Part shown: in pieces, positions 7,051 to 10,377 of the stretch
How positions within the stretch are numbered: position 1 is the first letter of the stretch
Layout: each line of letters starts with the position of its first letter
Origin: Baffinella frigidus
Lineage: Eukaryota; Cryptophyceae; Cryptomonadales; Baffinellaceae
DNA length: 10,377 nt
NCBI GenBank assembly: GCA_026770585.1
Contig: MU646497.1
Coordinates: 518,053-528,429, forward strand
Direction of reading: 5' to 3'
Notes under the pieces: generated by a model
Seen by the model: only the letters and a program-made list of their open reading frames with translations
What the model was told of the DNA's origin: nothing
Databases searched by the model: none
Translations under genes and position numbers: made by a program

Positions 7051-9702
7051 GTGCCCCCGCACCCGCGTCGCCAAACCCGCCAACAGCGCCCAGATCGTGC
7101 CGGGAAAGACTGTTTGCTGCCAGACGTCTCGGCCGTGGTGTTGCGAGGCGTTTTGCCGTTTGAAATGAGTCTGATGTGATTGCGGAGAGGTGTTGCCTTA
7201 CGTGCCTTCCTCTCGAATCAACCAGGCCTGGCGCGACGGCGTGTCTGTCATCGGCTGCTCCGTCCAAGGGTCCTACCCTCCTCATATCCCCCTCCCCCCC
7301 CGTCATTTGTCTTCATCCAATTTTCCGGGTACATATCCGCCAAACCTGAACGTTCAGATCAAAAGACTTGACTTGGGAAGGCTGCATGTGCCGGAATAGT
7401 ATGCCCCGCACACAGTTGCTCGACGAGCGGGTTGTGACCTCAACGTCGCGACCCGCGTTCCCGCATGGGGACAGCCACATCGGCACTGACGACACTTTGC
7501 AGACACGCCCGCGCGTGGTCTCCGGCAGACCAAAAAGTCTCGGCCTACGGTAGGAGGTCCTAGGCAATGCCGTAGGCCTAACTACCCCATTTTCAGGACG
7601 TTACCATATTAACATAGGCTCGAACACCTGCTCGAAGTTGCCTTGATGAACCAGAGAGAGATTGAGAGAGAGAGAGATGACATGGTGCGTGTGACGATGT
7701 TTGGCAACGCCACCGCCCTAGTGCACTCTCAGTCAAAACATTTCGCCTAAGTCAACTCCTCCTGAAAGCCAGCGCCTTAAGTCAAATGCCTGCTCCCAGA
7801 GCAGGTCCATCTAAACGAAAACAGGGGAAAGTTGACTTAAGTGAGCTGGTTGACTTAGCTGAAATCTTGTGGCTCGGAGTGTAGTGGGGTTGCTCGTGCC
7901 GGGGAAATGCAGGACAGAAAGCATGATGCACACGTGCTCCATGCATGCGGCCTGGGATCCTCACAGTCTCGTTGCACTCCAGGTTCGAAGGCAAGGCGAG
8001 CGACGTTCCTGGCATCAGCGTCACGCTCCTCGGTGCGCGCCCTCTTCTGCGTCCAGCCTGCGTCCACCTTCCCACTAGCCCTCGGAGGTGGCTCAAACAG
8101 TGCGCTGGAACACTTTCGATTTACCTTGACATCGGGGGCGGATCCGACCCCGATGCACGGTAAAATCCAAGACCTTCCAGGGACTATTTGAGCCACTTGG
8201 GAGAGCTGGTTGTCTGCCCCAACCTGGAGAACATCTGCGTTGCTGCCGATAATCCCACGACTGTTACATTCAAACTCAACCGCTCTGGTTGAGTCATCGT
8301 CCCGGCACAATCGCTGCCTGGTCCAGCCGACAGTGGAACTCTGCTGTTTCCCTTTCTGCCCAGCCAGCTCACCCATCGTCATTTCACCTGGGCACAAAAC
8401 TGAGAACACGTCTTGACGGTTGTCGCCGCATGCGGAGAGAGAGCTTGATAATTTATTGCCAACCAATCAGCGCCAGTGCCGCACACGCTACGCATTGTGC
8501 CACTTACTGTACCCCGTGTCGGCCGCTCACACGAGCATTTTCCAGGTGGATTCTAACTCAACCTCCTACCGCAGGCGGAGACAACGTGCGCGCGGTGCCC
8601 TTCAGCGCGGGCGACGCATTGTGCCACTTATTGTACCCCGTGTCGGCCGCTCACACGAGCATTTCCCGGATGGATTGTAACCCAACCTCCTACCTCAGGC
8701 GGAGACAACGTGCGCGCGGTGCCCTTCTGCGCGGGCGACGAAGCAGCCGCGTGGAGTAGCCGGGACTGGGCCATGAAATCCGGGCTCAAGGGCTTCGGCG
8801 ACGACGAGGGGGCTAACCTGTTCATGTTCGGCATGCCGGGTGTGTTCTCGCCACCCCGCCACCCCCCCCTCTTTCGAATTCACCGCACGTGGTCCTCTGG
8901 TTTCTTCCTTATCTCTCTTATGGTCCTCATCTCCCTTGTGTTCCTTGTGGTCCTTGTCTCCCTTGTTTCCATCTTAATCCTTTCAATAAATTCATTTATG
9001 AGAGCCACTCCTGCCCGGATCGATCACCGCACCGGCACCACACCTGTCCTGTTGAGCCTGTTGAGCGGAGCAGATCGCCCTTTTCAACCCTATTGATGTG
9101 TACTGAAGGCCGTCGGATTCCGACGACCTCTGGTACATATCCATGGGCACACCTGTGCTGTCGAGCTAGCACGCGTAGGCGTCTCCCCTCGGGGGGGGGG
9201 CAGGTGCGCAGGACCCTGCCTCTCTCGGGCTCTTCGCAGAGTCGTTGGAGAGAGAAATTATCAGTCTCTCTCCAACGACTCTGCGAACTTATCTCAGAAA
9301 ACGAGTTCTAAAACTCATTTTCTTAAGTCAATTCCCCTACAATTTTGTCAACTTATGCGGAGAGTAAAGAATAAGTTGACGAATTTGTAGGGGAATTGAC
9401 TTAAGAAAACGAGTTTTAGAACTCGTTTTCTGAGATAAGAACGTGTTCGCAGAGTCGTTGGAGAGAGATTGATAATTCATTGCCAACCACTCAGCGTCAG
9501 TGCCGCACATGCCACGCATTGTGCCACACACTGCACCCCGTGTCGGCCGCTCACACGCGCATTTTCCGGGCGGATTGTAACGCCACCTCCTACAGAGTCG
9601 TTGGAGGCATCGGAGGTGGCGCTGCAGGCGCTGGATGACACGTACCCGCTGTCGCGGAAGCTTGGCGGGATCGCCGGGGGCCAGGTCTGCCTTCCCTGCT
9701 AA
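6544..9702 (+). CDS. FIST_N-domain protein with plastid-type leader, five exons joined, possibly incomplete at the 3' end
   Basis: Model: join(6544-7050, 7226-7269, 7983-8032, 8699-8839, 9596-9702); 282 aa if it ends at TAA 9700-9702, or 277 codons to a possible donor after 9684. Residues 1-18 are a hydrophobic signal peptide ending PLSA, with Trp19 at +1. Residues 19-66 are Arg-, Ala- and Gly-rich with no acid, a bipartite plastid-leader pattern. The FIST_N domain starts near residue 107: GTGQHFS, then ALAIVFFSSQYS (137-148), VIGCSVQG (177-184), GISVTL (194-199), NVRAVPF (204-210), LFMFGMP (241-247) and YPLSRKLGGIAGG (264-276). All junctions keep phase (0, 2, 1, 1). FIST is a predicted ligand-sensing domain found with signalling proteins and, in eukaryotes, F-box proteins. 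No F-box and no FIST_C were seen. The ATG at 6544 is chosen because it starts the signal peptide. Confidence 0.7.
7051..7225 (+). other. intron 1 (175 bp, or 139 bp with the alternative acceptor)
   Basis: GTGCCC...AACCAG, phase 0. CTGAT at 7171-7175 is a possible branch point, and a CCTTCCTCTC tract precedes the 7225 acceptor. No repeat shared with the other introns was seen. Confidence 0.6.
7226..7269 (+). CDS. FIST gene exon 2: the GCSVQG turn
   Basis: It encodes AWRDGVSVIGCSVQ plus two bases of Gly. The acceptor AACCAG at 7220-7225 follows a pyrimidine-rich run. An alternative in-phase acceptor GAG at 7187-7189 would add 12 codons (exon from 7190). The donor is GG|GTCCTA at 7270. Downstream the frame becomes Pro/Ser-rich and leaves the family pattern. 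Confidence 0.65.
7270..7982 (+). other. intron 2 (713 bp)
   Basis: GTCCTA...CACTCCAG, phase 2. It contains a pyrimidine-rich start (7271-7325), an AG dinucleotide run (7653-7678) and the foldback element at 7740-7865. Open frames on either strand (for example 7313-7567 minus) have no recognised motif. Its 3' end differs from those of introns 3 and 4. Confidence 0.6.
7740..7865. mobile_element. 126-bp foldback (MITE-like) element in intron 2, AAGTCAA core
   Basis: The ends ATTTCGCCTAAGTCAAC (7740-7756) and GTTGACTTAGCTGAAAT (7849-7865) are complementary except for two bases. An inner pair CTTAAGTCAA (7776-7785) / TTGACTTAAG (7832-7841) and a central CCTGCT...AGCAGG hairpin (7789-7805) continue the fold. 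No coding capacity. The AAGTCAA core recurs in the foldbacks in intron 4 and at 10130-10260. Confidence 0.65.
7983..8032 (+). CDS. FIST gene exon 3: 50-nt exon encoding the GISVTL strand
   Basis: A small exon found by phase and motif. The acceptor CACTCCAG ends at 7982; one base completes the split Gly codon of exon 2, then FEGKASDVPGISVTLL follows, and a single G precedes the donor GTGCGC. This supplies the expected segment between the GCS turn and the V-x-PF strand of FIST_N. Confidence 0.6.
8033..8698 (+). other. intron 3 (666 bp) with introner-like 3' end
   Basis: GTGCGC...CTACCTCAG, phase 1. The 5' part holds an imperfect 26-bp palindrome at 8130-8155 around CGGATCCG and a hairpin ACTCAACC/GGTTGAGT at 8274-8294. 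The 3' part holds the introner-like element (8440-8574), then a duplicated exon start and a second, partial element copy from the tandem duplication. If the upstream AG at 8574 were used, the reading would run to TAG near 8757, so the downstream AG at 8698 is the productive one. Confidence 0.6.
8440..8574 (+). mobile_element. introner-like element, copy 1 (3' part of intron 3)
   Basis: It starts AGAGCTTGATAATTTATTGCC, contains TGTCGGCCGCTCACACG, a branch-point-like TTCTAACTC, the tract AACCTCCTACC and ends GCAG. It aligns over its full length with 9464-9595 at roughly 88% by eye. It is preceded by GCGGAGA (8432-8438), and the exon copy immediately after it starts with the same GCGGAGA (8575-8581): a 7-bp direct repeat like a target-site duplication. 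Confidence 0.65.
8491..8738 (+). repeat. 124-bp tandem duplication spanning a splice acceptor
   Basis: 8491-8614 and 8615-8738 are direct copies with about ten differences. Each holds the end of the introner-like element, the acceptor AG and the first 40 bases of exon 4 (to GCGGGCGA). The first copy has TTCAGC and the second TTCTGC at the same codon. The duplication leaves a decoy acceptor and an orphan mini-exon inside intron 3. Confidence 0.85.
8699..8839 (+). CDS. FIST gene exon 4: V-x-PF strand to LFMFGMP
   Basis: The acceptor is CTACCTCAG ending at 8698. The exon opens in phase 1 with GDNVRAVPF and ends at CCGG|GTGTGT. Its first 40 bases are present a second time at 8575-8614 because of a 124-bp tandem duplication that includes the acceptor. 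Confidence 0.7.
9233..9468. mobile_element. compound foldback element in intron 4
   Basis: A perfect 22-bp hairpin (arms 9234-9255 and 9265-9286) is followed by a long stem. The left arm, about 9279-9355, pairs with the right arm, about 9373-9457, nearly perfectly apart from a 6-bp insertion and a few mismatches; the loop is short. The stem contains AACGAGTTCTAAAACTC and CTTAAGTCAATTCCCC. The whole is bounded by a 23-bp direct repeat (9233-9255 and 9446-9468) containing CAGAGTCGTTGGAG, which is also the intron 4/exon 5 junction sequence. Confidence 0.75.
9464..9595 (+). mobile_element. introner-like element, copy 2 (3' end of intron 4)
   Basis: It starts AGAGATTGATAATTCATTGCC and ends GGATTGTAACGCCACCTCC + TACAG. 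It supplies the branch-point-like TGTAAC, the pyrimidine tract and the acceptor. It is preceded by AGTCGTTGGAG (9453-9463), and exon 5 starts with the same 11 bases (9596-9606), again a direct repeat of exon sequence on both sides of the element. Confidence 0.65.
9596..9702 (+). CDS. FIST gene exon 5: LxxLD..YP..KLGGIAGG
   Basis: The acceptor CCTCCTACAG ends at 9595 and phase 1 is kept (split Glu codon). The residues VALQALDDTYP and KLGGIAGG are the conserved end of FIST_N. Either the frame runs six codons on to TAA at 9700, or CAG|GTCTGC at 9684/9685 is a donor to exons not found here. Codon composition up to 9684 is coding-like, and low-complexity sequence begins right after 9702. Confidence 0.65.
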
Positions 9703-9710
9703 TCCTTAAC

Positions 9711-9837
9711 CTCGCTTCATACACCCCATACACCCCAACACGAATCCCCAATCTCGCTTCGTACAACCCATACACCCCAACACCAATCCCCAACCTCGTA
9801 TTATGCACCCCAACCTCCAACCTCTCACTAGAGGTCC
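9711..9837 (+). repeat. 42-bp tandem repeat, two copies plus a diverged third
   Basis: 9711-9752 and 9753-9794 match (CTCGCTTCRTACAMCCCATA, then CACCCCAACACSAATCCCCAA), and a decayed copy follows to about 9837. Composition drifts toward CCCCAAC/CCTCCAAC, resembling decayed telomere-like heptamers. No gene was seen. Confidence 0.8.
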
Positions 9838-10129
9838 GTGACCTCGAACTTGTCAAAAGTAGCCCTGCACCCTAACCTCCAACCTCGCAATGGATGTCCC
9901 ATTAACCTCTAACCCTAAACCTCAGACACATAAACTTGTTCCTAGACCCTACACCCTCAACCCTCAACCGTAAACCCTAAACGCTAGCCTTGAACCTCAC
10001 ACCGTACACAACTGCACCCCAGACCTCGGACCTCCCCTGTCGGAGCGCTTGACAACAGTAAGGGACCTATGTATGCCGGTTTTGAACACGCGGGAACGAA
10101 TTGTGTTTTCGCGATTCTGTGTTGGTGAT
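9838..10129. other. weakly telomere-like stretch (9860-9990) and unique DNA
   Basis: 9890-9990 has scattered CCCTAAA, CCCTCAA and CCCTACA heptamers in the same orientation as the large arrays. 10000-10129 is unique. A short open stretch near 10033-10125 has mixed composition without a recognised motif, and I found no FIST_C exon here. Confidence 0.6.
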
Positions 10130-10260
10130 CCACCCTGGAGGCAACCCTGGGGCAAATCCCAAGTCAATCTCCCACATATGCCACCCGATTATGGTGGCAT
10201 TTAATTCTGGGAGTTGACTTACGATACCCTCGATTTGCCCAATAGTTGCCTCCAGGGTGG
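10130..10260. mobile_element. 131-bp hairpin element with 16-bp perfect terminal inverted repeats
   Basis: The ends CCACCCTGGAGGCAAC (10130-10145) and GTTGCCTCCAGGGTGG (10245-10260) are perfect complements. Inner pairs GGGCAAATC/GATTTGCCC, AAGTCAA.CTCCCA/TGGGAGTTGACTT and ATGCCACC/GGTGGCAT let almost the whole element fold back. No coding capacity. No immediate target duplication is visible, but TTTTCGYGATTCTG occurs on both sides (10106-10119 and 10270-10283). Confidence 0.8.
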
Positions 10261-10345
10261 CCTGAGCGTTTTTCGTGATTCTGAGCGAGAAGCTGCCCTG
10301 ATGCGCAGGAATCTGGCGACGAGCGCTGCCTCATCTACCGGTTCC

Positions 10346-10346
<1 letters not shown>

Positions 10347-10377
<31 letters not shown>
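10347..10377. repeat. terminal run of 31 C
   Basis: An uninterrupted C homopolymer reaches the window end. It may be real or a sequencing or assembly end artefact; nothing in the sequence decides. The 10284-10346 stretch before it has no recognised feature. Confidence 0.9.

Larger units (their letters stand above)
8840..9595 (+). other. intron 4 (756 bp) with pyrimidine tract, foldback and introner-like 3' end
   Basis: GTGTGT...CCTACAG, phase 1. The 5' section (8850-8990) is pyrimidine-rich with repeated TCCTTGT/TCCCTTGT units; in one frame it mimics a hydrophobic segment, but it lies after the donor. 9191-9200 is a run of ten G. The compound foldback (9233-9468) and then the introner-like element (9464-9595) fill the rest. 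Confidence 0.6.

Noticed and set aside
6498-7083. Long minus-strand frames opposite exon 1
   Set aside because: They are shadows of GC-rich coding DNA; the plus strand has the signal peptide and FIST pattern.
7855-8466. 203-codon open frame on the minus strand across intron 2, exon 3 and intron 3
   Set aside because: It overlaps the plus-strand exon 3, which fits both phase and family pattern. The minus frame shows no known motif and crosses intron repeats.
8889-9096. Hydrophobic frame that looks like a membrane segment
   Set aside because: It comes from a pyrimidine-rich repeat downstream of the intron 4 donor; Leu, Val and Ser codons follow from the TCCTTGT units.

Overview
The window reads as nuclear DNA of a eukaryotic alga. 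Long arrays of degenerate CCCTAAA heptamers (C-strand of the TTTAGGG telomere repeat) dominate the left half. The one recognisable host gene is split by GT-AG introns. Its product starts with a hydrophobic signal peptide ending S-A, then Trp, then a basic, acid-free stretch, which resembles the bipartite (ASAF-type) plastid-targeting leader of algae with red-derived complex plastids. Cryptophyte, pelagophyte, haptophyte and dinoflagellate are all possible; the sequence alone does not decide. Interstitial arrays plus nested repeats suggest a subtelomeric or formerly subtelomeric region.

Layout. 1-603: decayed coding remnant resembling the C-terminal part of a Ty1/copia reverse transcriptase, with one in-frame TAG. 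604-1395: copies of a dispersed repeat whose units end in a telomere-like 9-mer track (CCTAAAGGA)n. 1590-3615, 4293-4566 and 5210-5465: three interstitial telomere-like arrays, all in the same orientation. Between them lie a reverse-oriented dispersed repeat copy (3774-3920), little-understood unique DNA, and a 643-bp element with imperfect terminal inverted repeats (4567-5209) that appears to have jumped into an array. 5563-6414: more dispersed repeats, mostly opposite in orientation to those at 604-1395, so the left half is a loose large-scale inverted repeat.

6421-9702: a FIST-domain gene on the plus strand. I could join five exons: 6544-7050, 7226-7269, 7983-8032, 8699-8839 and 9596-9684 (or to TAA at 9702). 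All four junctions have GT-AG ends and matching phases, and the joined product follows the FIST_N domain order. FIST_C is not found; the DNA after 9702 is low-complexity and telomere-like.

The most interesting part is inside the introns. The last ~132-136 bp of introns 3 and 4 are homologous (about 88% by eye). They carry branch-point-like TCTAAC/TGTAAC, a pyrimidine tract and the acceptor AG, and each is preceded by a short direct repeat of the exon sequence following the acceptor. This is what an introner-like element (mobile, splice-competent intron sequence) should look like. Nearby are a 124-bp tandem duplication across one acceptor, a compound foldback in intron 4 that carries copies of the intron/exon junction, and foldback elements sharing an AAGTCAA core. 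9703-10377 holds a 42-bp tandem repeat, weak telomere-like sequence, a 131-bp hairpin element (10130-10260) and a terminal run of 31 C.
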